Assembly: GCA_951813045.1 (NCBI GenBank)
Contig: CATOTF010000002.1
Span: forward strand, 2,232,001-2,296,000
Source of the DNA: an uncultured Rhizobiaceae bacterium
GTDB lineage: Bacteria > Pseudomonadota > Alphaproteobacteria > Rhizobiales > Rhizobiaceae
DNA length: 64,000 nucleotides
Reading direction: 5' to 3'
The position numbers were made by a program, and so were the translations under genes. The first letter of the stretch is position 1. Each line of letters begins with the position of its first letter. The notes under the pieces are model-generated. The model made no database searches and was not told the DNA's origin. It worked only from the letters and a program-made list of their open reading frames with translations. This document shows, piece by piece, positions 1 to 8,616 of this stretch.

Positions 1-2
1 TG

Positions 3-110
3 CATGATCAATATCTTGAAATGACAGACGCAGAACGAGCCTATAAAGGCATGGATCATCACGCCGACAGCCTGATCAAATGGCTGGCCAACCATTCCCC
101 CGCCTCATGA
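3..110 (+). CDS. C-terminal end of an unidentified protein (partial)
   Basis: An open frame runs from the window edge to a TGA at 108-110 and encodes about 35 residues ending in ...WLANHSPAS. The start lies outside the window. It ends 8 bases before the likely ATG of the next gene on the same strand, so the two are probably co-transcribed. The fragment is too short for me to recognise a family. I rely only on the open frame, its amino-acid-like composition and its tight spacing to the hydratase gene. Confidence 0.5.
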   Translation, partial: HDQYLEMTDAERAYKGMDHHADSLIKWLANHSPAS

Positions 111-118
111 GACAAAAC

Positions 119-970
119 ATGACCGTAGAACCGACATTGGACGAAACCGTATTAAAATCCTGGGTTGGGAACACCCAGAGCGTTACAGACACGCTTGACC
201 CGAAACAGGCCCGGCTAATGGAAGCGGCGATGGACCGCCCCATGTCGCTCAAAGCTGGTGACGAGCTGCCCCCATGCTGGCAATGGATATATTTCCTCGA
301 CGCGGCCCCCATGTCAGGTCTCGGGCGCGATGGCCACGCCGCCCTTGGGGAATTCCTCCCGCCGGTCGCCCTGCCCCGCCGCATGTGGGCCGGTGGGCGA
401 CTCAAATTTGAAAAGCCGATATATCTCGGTGAGATAATCGAAAAGCGCTCCACGATCACCAATATTACCATGAAGTCGGGCAAAAGCGGACAGTTGTGTT
501 TCGTCACCGTGCGCCATGATGTTCTGGGTGAAGATGGTGGCCTGCGGCTCAGCGAAGAGCAAGATCTCGTCTACCGCGATGAGGCTCCAGCCAATGCACC
601 TGCTCCCGCACCGGTTCTCTGTCCGCCAAACAGTGTGTCGCAAAAAGAGATTTCACCGTCCCCCGTGCAACTGTTTCGCTATTCCGCCCTCACCTTCAAC
701 AGCCACCGCATTCATTATGACCGCAGTTATTGTACGGATGTGGAAAGCTATCCCGGCCTGATTTATCACGGGCCTTTATCGGCAACTGTTCTGGCCGATC
801 TGGCAATTAAAACCCATAAAGGAAAACGCCTGAAATCTTTCGATTTCCGGGCCGCCGCCCCAATATTCGACACCGCACCGTTCACACTGCACCACGACGG
901 GTTGGAAACATTCTGGACGCAAACACCAGCAGGTGGATTGGCCATGAAGGCCGTCGCAAGGTTTACCTAA
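119..970 (+). CDS. FAS1-like / MaoC-type acyl-CoA hydratase (mesaconyl-C4-CoA hydratase-like)
   Basis: The protein resembles the FAS1-like dehydratase family, a double hot-dog fold that includes mesaconyl-C4-CoA and itaconyl-CoA hydratases, which add or remove water on an enoyl-CoA thioester. The N-terminal half has the characteristic LPRRMWAGG stretch and the C-terminal half carries FNSHRIHYDR and YPGLIYHGPL, the hydratase-2 (MaoC) catalytic region with Asp/His. An in-frame ATG at 80 exists, but 119 (MTVEPTLDE) avoids overlapping the upstream gene and fits the family N-terminus, giving about 283 residues. The gene converges with an IclR regulator, a frequent neighbour of CoA-ester catabolic genes. 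The family call is firm; the exact substrate is not visible. Confidence 0.82.
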   Translation: MTVEPTLDETVLKSWVGNTQSVTDTLDPKQARLMEAAMDRPMSLKAGDELPPCWQWIYFLDAAPMSGLGRDGHAALGEFLPPVALPRRMWAGGRLKFEKPIYLGEIIEKRSTITNITMKSGKSGQLCFVTVRHDVLGEDGGLRLSEEQDLVYRDEAPANAPAPAPVLCPPNSVSQKEISPSPVQLFRYSALTFNSHRIHYDRSYCTDVESYPGLIYHGPLSATVLADLAIKTHKGKRLKSFDFRAAAPIFDTAPFTLHHDGLETFWTQTPAGGLAMKAVARFT

Positions 971-990
971 AACCGCACCGTTATTGGCCG

Positions 991-1743
991 TTAATGGGTG
1001 TGGCTTCCCTGAATTGTCTTGCCAATATCGCCCGCTAATCCAACAAGCTTTTCCCCCAAGGCTTTACGGTGCGTCTCATTAAACCTGCGGATCGGGCCGA
1101 TTGTACCGATACTGAATACCGCTCCCACATTGTCTATAGTTACAGGCGCGGCCACGCTTGATACCCCCACCTCAATTTCTTCCACGCATTCGGCAAATCC
1201 CGCATCGCGAATGCCTTCGAACTCTCGTTCCAGTTCCGCCCGGGTGGTACAGGTTTTGTCGGTGTATGATTTCATCGGACCATCCAGAATGAACCCTCGA
1301 AAGGCATCATCAGCGAATGCGGCAATAGCTTTTGAACAAGAACAGGCGTGCATCGGTCGATAACCGAGCCCCGGGTGAATATAAGAGATTTTCGGGTCGC
1401 CGGGGATCTCCACATGAATGATGCTGACACCATTTTTGCGAAAACGAGAGAGAAACACCGCTTCACCAAAATCAACCGCAGCATCCTTTAATATCGGCGC
1501 GGTCACACCGCATACGTCTGCATCGGTTTTTGCAAGGTGGGCAATCCGCACCAGCCTGTCGCCGATAACATAGCGAGAATTTGCTTCCGGGTCGTCCAGC
1601 AAGCGCTGGTCCTTGAGCATCTGCAAGAGGCGATAACAGGTGGGCAAGGGCAGTGATGTCATATCCCGCAATTCAGCCGGAGAAAGCGGACGCCCGGCCA
1701 TCGCTATTGCTTCAAGTACGGTCACAAGGCGATCAAGGTGCAT
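991..1743 (-). CDS. IclR family transcriptional regulator
   Basis: At 250 residues it has the usual IclR length and layout. A winged helix-turn-helix occupies residues 1-60 (LSPAELRDMTSLPLPTCYRL, then the wing), followed by an effector-binding domain with the conserved MHACSCSKAIAAF segment and the GVSSVAAPV segment. The ATG at 1741-1743 is the only sensible start. It is divergent from the SBP56 gene and convergent with the hydratase gene. A perfect 7-base inverted repeat lies in the 86-base divergent gap, so it probably controls the SBP56 operon and perhaps itself. The effector is unknown. Confidence 0.9.
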   Translation of the reverse strand: MHLDRLVTVLEAIAMAGRPLSPAELRDMTSLPLPTCYRLLQMLKDQRLLDDPEANSRYVIGDRLVRIAHLAKTDADVCGVTAPILKDAAVDFGEAVFLSRFRKNGVSIIHVEIPGDPKISYIHPGLGYRPMHACSCSKAIAAFADDAFRGFILDGPMKSYTDKTCTTRAELEREFEGIRDAGFAECVEEIEVGVSSVAAPVTIDNVGAVFSIGTIGPIRRFNETHRKALGEKLVGLAGDIGKTIQGSHTH

Positions 1744-1770
1744 AAATCAATTTCTCACTTTACAGAATAT

Positions 1771-1789
1771 ATTATCAATATATGATAAT
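1771..1789. promoter_or_regulatory. Palindromic operator candidate between iclR and SBP56 genes
   Basis: ATTATCA (1771-1777), a 5-base spacer and TGATAAT (1783-1789) form a perfect inverted repeat. It lies 28 bases upstream of the iclR start codon and about 40 bases upstream of the SBP56 GTG. The symmetry and location fit an IclR-type binding site; an AT-rich promoter overlap is equally possible. Confidence 0.5.
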
Positions 1790-1829
1790 TCCAAATACTT
1801 GGCAATATTAGACCTTCGGGGAGACCCCA

Positions 1830-3194
1830 GTGGCAGAGACGATTAAATCATGTTGCGGCCCAGGTTATGAATCGCCCATGGCTGCCATGCAGGCACCCCG
1901 CGAAAAACTGCTTTATACAATTGCGATTTATGTCGGCACCGGCATTCAAAAGCCTGATTATTTGGCAACAATCGACGCAGACCCGGAAAGCCTGACTTTC
2001 TCTCAAGTTATAAGCCGCTGCGAAATGCCCGGCATCGGAGATGAATTGCACCACATGGGATGGAACGCCTGTTCATCCTGTTTTAATGACGGGGAGATGG
2101 AACGAAAATATCTGATCGTTCCCGGTGTCCGCTCTTCCAATCTTCATATCATCGATTGTGCCACTGATCCGCGCAACCCGAAACTCCATATGGTGGTTTC
2201 GGGTGACGAGATTAAGGAAAAGACGAACCTGTCTGCACCCCACACTGTCCATTGCCTCGGTTCCGATATTATCATTTCCATGTTGGGGGATGCCAAGGGC
2301 GACGCGCCGGGCGGGTATCTGCATCTCGACAAGGACTTCAACATTGTCGGGCGTTGGGAAAATTCCATGGGGGACATCAAGTTCGGATACGATTTCTGGT
2401 ATCAACCCCGCCACAACGTCATGGTGTCATCTGAATGGGCCGCCCCCAACACCTTCATGCCCGGCTTTGATCTCGAAGAGGTGGGCCACTTGAAATATGG
2501 CCGTGAAATCCACCTTTGGGATTTCGAAAAGAAAGAACCACGCGAGACATTCTACCTCGGCGAAGACGGGCTGGTTCCGCTCGAAGTGCGTTTCCATCAC
2601 GACCCGGACAGCACCCACGGCTTTGTCGGTGCCGCCATGTCATCCAACGTCATCCACTGGTGGAAGGATGGCGATGAAAAATGGCAATGGGAGAAGATCA
2701 TCGACGTCGGCAATGAGCCTCATCCCGAATGGCCGATCCCCCTCCCCGGCCTGATAACCGTGATCCTGCTGTCGATGGACGATAAATATCTTTATCTTTG
2801 CAACTGGTTGCACGGAGATATTCGGCAATACGACATTTCCGATCCACACAAACCGGTCCTTACTGGCCAGGTCTGGATGGGTGGGTTGCTCAACAAGGCA
2901 CCCGCTGTAAACGGGGTCGACATCGCCGGTGGCCCACAGATGATCCAGCTGAGCCTCGACGGCAAACGGCTTTACGTCACCACTTCCCTGTTCTCCACGT
3001 GGGATAACCAGTTCTACCCGGACATTCGCCATAAAGGCGGGGTTATGCTGATGGTGGATTGCGACACTGACAACGGCGGCATGGAAATCAACAAGGATTT
3101 CATTGTTGATTTTGGACAGGAACCGAACGGCCCCTCCCGTTGCCACGAAACCCGTTACCCCGGCGGCGATTGCACGTCCGACATCTGGATATAA
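1830..3194 (+). CDS. Selenium-binding protein 56 family (methanethiol oxidase-like)
   Basis: This is a 454-residue SBP56 family beta-propeller. The N-terminal CCGPGYESP is the family signature, and WNACSSCF, PHTVHCLGSD, RFHHDPDSTHGFVG and DDKYLYLCNWLHGDIRQYD are conserved metal/propeller segments. Characterised members (human SELENBP1, bacterial MtoX) are copper-dependent methanethiol oxidases that convert methanethiol to formaldehyde, sulfide and peroxide. Translation starts at a GTG preceded by CGGGGAG; no earlier start fits. I see no Sec or Tat signal, whereas bacterial MtoX is described as periplasmic, so a cytoplasmic role is possible. It is followed 13 bases later by a CoA-binding protein gene and then a ferredoxin gene, suggesting a three-gene operon. 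Confidence 0.88.
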   Translation: MAETIKSCCGPGYESPMAAMQAPREKLLYTIAIYVGTGIQKPDYLATIDADPESLTFSQVISRCEMPGIGDELHHMGWNACSSCFNDGEMERKYLIVPGVRSSNLHIIDCATDPRNPKLHMVVSGDEIKEKTNLSAPHTVHCLGSDIIISMLGDAKGDAPGGYLHLDKDFNIVGRWENSMGDIKFGYDFWYQPRHNVMVSSEWAAPNTFMPGFDLEEVGHLKYGREIHLWDFEKKEPRETFYLGEDGLVPLEVRFHHDPDSTHGFVGAAMSSNVIHWWKDGDEKWQWEKIIDVGNEPHPEWPIPLPGLITVILLSMDDKYLYLCNWLHGDIRQYDISDPHKPVLTGQVWMGGLLNKAPAVNGVDIAGGPQMIQLSLDGKRLYVTTSLFSTWDNQFYPDIRHKGGVMLMVDCDTDNGGMEINKDFIVDFGQEPNGPSRCHETRYPGGDCTSDIWI

Positions 3195-3207
3195 GGAGAT
3201 ATTCAAC

Positions 3208-3666
3208 ATGGCCTATATGTACCACAAGGAAGAATATCCGGCAGATTATCTGGCGGCGATCCTCAAGGAGGTCAAAACCATCGCGATGATCGGCGCGAGT
3301 CCGGACCCGACCAAATTCAGCTACGGCGTCCTGCGGGTTCTCCATGAACAGGGTTACAATATGAAACCGGTCAACCCGAAAGAAGGTGTTGACGAAATTC
3401 GCGGCATCAAAGTCTATAAGACAATGGCCGACATCGATGAACCTATCGACATGGTTCAGGTTTTCCGCGCAGCGCCCGCCCTGTTGGGCATTGCTCAGGA
3501 AGCGATTGACGTGAATGCTAAGGTGCTGTGGGGCCAAATCGGTGTCGTTAATGATGACGCTGCCCGTCTAGCAGAAGATGCTGGCCTGAAAGTCGTCATG
3601 GACCGTTGCCCAAAAATCGAGCTTTTCCGTCCGTTCTGGAAACCAAAACTCAATCAGGCGATCTAA
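3208..3666 (+). CDS. CoA-binding domain protein (YccU-like)
   Basis: A 152-residue single Rossmann-type CoA-binding domain (CoA_binding_2). IAMIGASPDPTKFSYGV near residues 25-41 is the nucleotide/CoA loop, and MDRCPKIE near the C-terminus is the family signature. The start is ATG 3208, placed 7 bases after a perfect AAGGAG. An upstream frame extension would overlap SBP56 and is unlikely. Proteins of this family bind CoA or acyl-CoA but have no established reaction. Here it sits between SBP56 and ferredoxin genes on the same strand, so it probably works on the same substrate pathway. Confidence 0.88.
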   Translation: MAYMYHKEEYPADYLAAILKEVKTIAMIGASPDPTKFSYGVLRVLHEQGYNMKPVNPKEGVDEIRGIKVYKTMADIDEPIDMVQVFRAAPALLGIAQEAIDVNAKVLWGQIGVVNDDAARLAEDAGLKVVMDRCPKIELFRPFWKPKLNQAI

Positions 3667-3669
3667 AGC

Positions 3670-4005
3670 GTGGGGTCACCAACCACTTACCAAGTCGAAT
3701 TAAAAAACGCTGGCATCACGCTAAATGTCAGCGAAGACCAGCCCATCTATCAGGCTGCCCTTGATGCTGGAATTCAACTCCCCATAGGTTGCGATTATGG
3801 CGGTTGCATCACCTGTGCTGCGAAACTCATCTCAGGTAACGTCCGCCAACCCGGTGCAACAGCGCTGAAAAAACGCCAGTCACAAGCAGGATACATCCTG
3901 CTCTGCGTCGCCCGCCCAAAAAGCAACTGTGTAATCGAAGAAGGCGTCGAATCCCACGACCAGCTTTACCAAAACCCATTTACAAAAAGGATTGCACCCA
4001 TCTAG
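3670..4005 (+). CDS. Plant-type [2Fe-2S] ferredoxin
   Basis: A 111-residue single-domain ferredoxin. The cluster ligands are visible as C41-x4-C46-x2-C49 (GCDYGGCITC) and C79 in YILLCVARP, the classic plant/adrenodoxin spacing. It begins at GTG 3670, three bases after the stop of the CoA-binding gene, with no strong ribosome site, which suggests translational coupling. It most likely transfers electrons for the SBP56-like oxidase or for an oxygenase outside the window. No ferredoxin reductase is next to it. Confidence 0.9.
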   Translation: MGSPTTYQVELKNAGITLNVSEDQPIYQAALDAGIQLPIGCDYGGCITCAAKLISGNVRQPGATALKKRQSQAGYILLCVARPKSNCVIEEGVESHDQLYQNPFTKRIAPI

Positions 4006-4188
4006 GGGCAGCTTAAGGATGGATATGGAAGGGGCGTTGAAGGACAGCAATGTGGACCTGGGCGAAACCGCTCTCGCGGTATGGGTGTTTGGTGCGGGTG
4101 CGGCGTGTAATTTGATCTATTGATTTTGCGGATAGGCATGGCCTGTTTGACGATTGAGGCCTTCTCAATCAGATGACAGGAGGTTTTC

Positions 4189-5062
4189 ATGTCTGATCCA
4201 TATGTACCTGCACTTCGCCAACGTTTTCTTGAAGATATGCGCATTAAAGGGGCTGCTGCCCAAGACGCAGACGATGTATCTGCGGGCAATGAGGGAGTTC
4301 ACGCGGTTTCTGGGACACTCGCCGGATAGTGCGACACCAGAGGAATTACGCGCGTTTCAACTTGATATGAAGGAGCGTGGTATCGGTGCGCCAACGTTCA
4401 ACAATCGGCTGACAGTGCTGAGCTTCTTCTTTGCAAATACATGTCCGCGTCCGCAGATGAAGCGGCATATGCGTTATCAGCGGACAGCATAGAAGCTCCC
4501 GGTCGTGCTGAGCGCTGATGAGGTTGCCCGTATTCTTGAGGCTGCCCCTGGACCGGGCTTGAAGTATCGGGCCGCATTCAGTGTTGCTTATGGTGGCGGT
4601 CTACGTGCAAACGAGGTGGCCCACCTTAAAGTCTGCGATATCGACAGCGACCGCATGTTGATCCGTGTTGAGCAGGGCAAAGGCCGCAAGGACCGGCAGG
4701 TGATGCTTTCGACCAGTCTGCTTGATCTGTTGCGCGATTATTATCGCGAGGCTCGGCCCAAGGGTTGGCTTTTTCCGGGACGCAACCGGATTGACCCAAT
4801 CTCAACACGGCAATTCAACCGGGCGTTTGCAGTGGCCGTCAATTTTGCGGGTATCCAAAAGAAAGTCTCACCGCACACATTGCGCCATAGCTTTGCCACG
4901 CATCTGCTGGAAGGCGGAACCGACATCAGGGTCATTCAAGTTCTTTTGGGACATGCTAAACTGGAAACGACGACGGTCTATACCAAGGTGGCCACCAAGA
5001 CGATCCAGGATGTGACCAGCCCACTTGATCTGCTGGTAAACCGGGAGGCCGGTTCGGGTTAA
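4189..5062 (+). pseudogene. Tyrosine recombinase (phage integrase family), broken
   Basis: ATG 4189 follows AGGAGG and opens MSDPYVPALRQRFLEDMRIKG. The continuation (LLPKTQTMYLRAMREFTRF) lies in another frame, so there is a frameshift near 4250. The same frame is then stopped by TAG at 4490-4492 just before KLPVVLSADEV. The rest (4505-5062) is intact and contains the catalytic residues: Arg in YGGGLRANEV, HTLRHSFATH, LGHAKLETTT and the Tyr in VYTKV. The N-terminal SAM-like DNA-binding domain and the C-terminal catalytic domain are therefore both present but separated. The protein belongs to the integrases that accompany IS91-type transposases. Confidence 0.85.
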
Positions 5063-5073
5063 ACCCGGCTTCC

Positions 5074-6299
5074 ATGCCTCGTCCCAAACTGGAGATTGCG
5101 GATATCTTCCGCACCCATGGGCCGGCCTATCGTCGAGCAAATGCCGGGCATCTGAACCTAGTGCAGCTCAGGGTAATGTCAGCGATTGAGAATTGTCGTA
5201 CCGCCGCGCATCCATGCGGAGCATGGCTTCGCCATGACGCGGGCATGTGTCGGCATGCACCAAATGTGACCACCAGCACATCGCTTACAACTCGTGCCGT
5301 AACCGTCACTGCCCCAAATGCCAGGGCGTAGCGGCGCGTGATTGGATGGAAGCGCGCATCCAAGACCTGTTGCCGGTGGAATACTTCCATGTGGTCTTCA
5401 CTCTTCCCGCGCAGGTGGCTGACATTGCCTACCAGAACAAGGCCGTGGTCTATGATCTTCTATTCAAGGCGTCGTCCCAGACACTCCTGACCATCGCCGC
5501 TGATCCTAAACATCTGGGCGCAAAGATCGGCATGACCAGCGTGTTGCATACTTGGGGATCAGCCATGACCCATCATCCTCATGTGCATGTCATTGTGCCT
5601 GGTGGTGGACTGACAAATTGTGGCCGATGGAACACTTGTCGTCCGGGATTCTTTCTGCCGGTGAAAGTTTTGTCGAGGCTATTCCGTCGATTGTTTCTCG
5701 AGGGCCTGACCAAACTGCACAAGGCGGGGAAGCTAGCCTTCTTTGGTGATCTATCTCGACTGTTTGATCCCGACACTTTTGCCGCCTATCTGGCACCGCT
5801 GCGCAAAACCGAATGGGTGGTCTATGCCAAGCCACCTTTCGGCGGGCCCAAGGCCGTGCTGGCTTATCTGAGCCGATACACCCACCGTATTGCCATCTCG
5901 AACCACCGTCTGGTTAGCAGCGATGCCGACACCGTCGCGTTCAAATGGAAAGACTATCGCATCAAGCGCGGCGAGCGAATGAAGGTCATGCGTCTGCCCA
6001 CGGGCGAGTTCATCCGCCGTTTCCTGATCCATGTCTTGCCATCAGGCTTCCACCGCATTCGCCACACAGGCTATCTTGCCAACGGCATTCGCCGAGACAG
6101 GGTCAAAAAAATCAGGGGCTTGCTCAACACCAAGTTGGAACTTGATCTGGTTCAAAATGAGGAACCGCGTACTGTATCCGATGAATCTGCCATGCACCGG
6201 ATTTGCCCGAAATGCGGTGATGTAATGATCGTCATAGAGACCTTCATTCGAGGCCAGAACCCAAAAGCGCGCGCGCCGCCATGGGAGGACACCGAATGA
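5074..6299 (+). pseudogene. IS91 family transposase (HUH/Y2), frameshifted
   Basis: The N-terminus MPRPKLEIADIFRTHGPAYR reads in one frame to RTAA near 5209, and the rest (ACTKCDHQHIAYNSCRNRHCP onward) reads in another from about 5238. The two are separated by a short palindromic insertion. Conserved parts include the zinc-binding cysteines, the HUH motif HPHVHV, and YLSRY with two tyrosines four apart, expected for a rolling-circle Y2 nuclease. The C-terminal RFLIHVLPSGFHRIRHTG is also typical. Without frameshifting, the product would lack its N-terminal 45 or so residues. Confidence 0.87.
5212..5236. repeat. Double palindrome inserted in the IS91 transposase gene
   Basis: CCATGC-GGA-GCATGG (5212-5226) overlaps CATGGC-TTC-GCCATG (5222-5236), two perfect 6-base inverted repeats with 3-base loops. 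The canonical IS91 protein passes directly from RTAA to GGHV at this place, so the segment looks like an extra piece of about 28 bases. It causes the frameshift. Confidence 0.55.
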
Positions 6300-6661
6300 T
6301 GCTCCTACCACAACCAGCTTCACGATCCTGCGGTGCCGGGCAAATCAATGCGAGCAATTATCAAAAACCCGTGCTGCAAAGCGGCGATAAAAGCGAAACA
6401 GAGAACCAATCGGCAGCGCCAGTCATTGAAAGTAAATGGTGTCGTAAAATCGGGACGCCAAACAGCTGCAAAATAGCAACCCAACAATCTTAGCCCAAGC
6501 AAACAATACCCATAGGAGAAAAGACCCCACGCTTTCCTCCTTGTCCGATTTGTCACCGCTGCGCCTAACGACGACAGCAGCCACAAACCTTAGACAAAAG
6601 TGTTCATCACCCGCAGGTGCTCCAAGGGCAGCTTTGGAGCGATTTCGTTGCTAACGATGCG
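6300..6661. other. Non-coding 3' part of the IS91-like element and junction
   Basis: No supported gene lies here. The segment directly after the transposase is probably the 3' (origin-side) end of the IS91-like element, but I cannot place its boundary. No convincing terminator is visible for the convergent alaE-like gene that ends at 6662. Confidence 0.4.
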
Positions 6662-7069
6662 TTATTCTAAGCCGACTCCAGCCAGCCTGCGCACAGTTTG
6701 AAGAAACAAGCCGAAGGGTCGACTGATAATCAGCATCAACACAACGGTTGATGCAAGGAGGGTGCCAATCTCGGTAAGAGCCGCGCCGGTAATCCATAGT
6801 GTCAGCCCATAGACTGGCGGTTGAAAGGTCAAGAACGCCATCCCGTCGATTAGTGACTTGCTCCATGAGACAGTCGGTTTTGTTGTCGCGAAAAACCAAT
6901 CGCGCCACGCACCGTATGGCCGCCCTGTGAGGATCATCATCGGCACCATAACCAGCCTTGTCTTCAAGACTGCGGCGGGCTCCATTCCCGCTACATAAAG
7001 TTCAGTCAATGCGGCCGGAATGGTGAAAAAGAAGATCGTCGATACCGTATCAACAATTGTCAGGCGCAT
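6662..7069 (-). CDS. alaE: AlaE-like L-alanine exporter
   Basis: A 135-residue membrane protein that matches the AlaE family through MRLTIVDTVSTIFFFTIPAA at its N-terminus and MVPMMILTGRPYGAWRDWFF in the middle. Four hydrophobic segments are apparent, near residues 6-25, 35-52, 75-100 and 103-122. E. coli AlaE exports L-alanine using the proton gradient. The start at 7069 gives the family N-terminus; a longer frame to 7153 would overlap the upstream methyltransferase gene. It starts 4 bases after the mttB-like stop, so translation is probably coupled. Its presence suggests that alanine or a related small amino acid is formed by this locus. Confidence 0.82.
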   Translation of the reverse strand: MRLTIVDTVSTIFFFTIPAALTELYVAGMEPAAVLKTRLVMVPMMILTGRPYGAWRDWFFATTKPTVSWSKSLIDGMAFLTFQPPVYGLTLWITGAALTEIGTLLASTVVLMLIISRPFGLFLQTVRRLAGVGLE

Positions 7070-7073
7070 ACAA

Positions 7074-8615
7074 CTATTCCTGCGGGGAGGCCCCGCCTTC
7101 TTGTTTGCGTGTTTCAATAAATGCTTCGATATTGCTAGCAGCAGTCGCGCCATGTGTAGGGTCTTGGAAATCCGCTAGATTCTTTGACCAGATGTCTGTC
7201 GCTCGTTGTGCTGACGTTTTCGCACCAGACTCAGTCCATGCCCCAAAATTGGTCAGATCCGCGACAAGCGGCGCATAAAACGCGGTTTGATACCGATCCA
7301 TTGTATGCTGCGTGGCAAAGAAATGACCGCCGGAATCTACCTCGGCCAAGGCATCGAACCCAATTTCTGCGTCATTGCCAATGGGTTTTACGCACAGCTC
7401 GGCCATCGTTTGTAGGGCCTCGACATCATTGATAAATTTTTCATACCCAAAACTTAATCCTCCTTCGAGCCACCCCGCGGCATGAACAGTCAGCGTGGCA
7501 TTGGCCATTGCTCCACCCCAAAGCGCCATGTTCGTCTCATTCCCCGACTGCATGTCAGCAACGTTGGATGCAGCCCCAGTCGCAGAACGCCAAGGCAATC
7601 CAATGTGACGCGCCAACTGGCCTGCGCCGATTTGCATTTTAACATGTTCAGGCGTGCCAAACGCAGGAGATCCTGATTTCATATCCACGTTCGAGCTAAA
7701 CCCGCCATAGCTGATCGGCGCACCTGCGCGGGTCAGTTGTGTCAACGTGATCCCTGCTAACGCTTCGGCGTGCTGCAAGGTAAGCGCTCCAGCGATGGTG
7801 ATCGGAGCCATCGCACCCGCCAAACAGAAAGGTGTGATGATTGTCATTTGGCCCGCGCGGGCGAAATCAATCAGCCCTTGGGCCATCGGAATATCCAACA
7901 TGCGTGGCGAGTTTGAGTTGATGACTGTCGTTCCCCAAACCCCATCGGTGAAGTCATCCTCGGACAGGTTCAGCGCCAAGCGGATCATCTCAAAACTATC
8001 GTTTACCTGCTCGGTTCCCCGAGAATAGACGAACATGGGCTTGTCACAATGAGTCAGCTGCGCACGCATCATCTCGTAGTGACGGAACTGAATTGGGACG
8101 TCTTGTGGTTCAACGCAAGGGCCAAGCATGTGGATCACGTCATAGGTTTGGCAAAGTTTCAGCGTCTCGACATAAGCCTGCAAATCACCCGGTCTGCGGC
8201 CTCGCGTATGATCAGTAGCATTGGGACAACCCGCACCCGCCATGAACAGCATCGCGCCGTTTTCATAAGTCTGCTCCCGCGTAGGGTTCGCGGCACGCAA
8301 GCGAATTAACGCAGGCGCGGTTTGTAAAGCGGCCGTGACAATGTCGCAGCCAACAAACACCATTTCATCTTCAACGCGGGCGCCTGCCTTCTGGTAGATA
8401 CTACGGGCCTCGGGGAGCAAAACCTTGATGCCCAGTTCCTCGATTACCCGCAACGCGGTGTCGTGGATGTTTGCGATCTCGTCGTCAGAGAAAACGACCT
8501 GTGGCAGAAATGGGTGGCGCAAGTTCACATATTCTGTTGCGCGCACAGGTTTTGCTGCATCTGATTGCGCACGACGGCGTCCGCCTGATCTGCGTGGTTT
8601 GTTTTCCTGAAGCAT
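7074..8615 (-). CDS. Trimethylamine methyltransferase (MttB) family protein, without pyrrolysine
   Basis: A 513-residue COG5598 protein. Recognisable blocks are LRHPFLPQVVFSDDEIANIHDTALRVIEELGIKV at the N-terminus, then GAGCPNATDHTRGRRPG, AQLTHCDKPMFVYSRG and FSSNVDMKSGSPAFGTPEH. These belong to the TIM-barrel corrinoid methyltransferase family. No in-frame amber codon interrupts it, so it belongs to the non-pyrrolysine branch; characterised members demethylate glycine betaine, proline betaine or carnitine. ATG 8615 follows AAGGGG and lies one base after the TetR stop, so the longer frame to 8726 was rejected. No corrinoid protein gene is in the window. The substrate is unknown, probably a quaternary or N-methylated amine. 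Confidence 0.85.
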   Translation of the reverse strand: MLQENKPRRSGGRRRAQSDAAKPVRATEYVNLRHPFLPQVVFSDDEIANIHDTALRVIEELGIKVLLPEARSIYQKAGARVEDEMVFVGCDIVTAALQTAPALIRLRAANPTREQTYENGAMLFMAGAGCPNATDHTRGRRPGDLQAYVETLKLCQTYDVIHMLGPCVEPQDVPIQFRHYEMMRAQLTHCDKPMFVYSRGTEQVNDSFEMIRLALNLSEDDFTDGVWGTTVINSNSPRMLDIPMAQGLIDFARAGQMTIITPFCLAGAMAPITIAGALTLQHAEALAGITLTQLTRAGAPISYGGFSSNVDMKSGSPAFGTPEHVKMQIGAGQLARHIGLPWRSATGAASNVADMQSGNETNMALWGGAMANATLTVHAAGWLEGGLSFGYEKFINDVEALQTMAELCVKPIGNDAEIGFDALAEVDSGGHFFATQHTMDRYQTAFYAPLVADLTNFGAWTESGAKTSAQRATDIWSKNLADFQDPTHGATAASNIEAFIETRKQEGGASPQE

Positions 8616-8616
8616 C

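Larger units (their letters stand above)
4100..6600 (+). mobile_element. Decayed IS91-like element with integrase and Y2 transposase (approximate limits)
   Basis: The combination of a tyrosine recombinase gene followed 11 bases later by an IS91-family HUH/Y2 transposase is the layout of the integrase-carrying IS91 subgroup. Both genes are interrupted, so the element is probably inactive. IS91 elements lack terminal inverted repeats and make no target duplication, so the ends cannot be read directly. The limits given are bracketed by the ferredoxin gene on the left and the alaE-like gene on the right. Confidence 0.7.
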
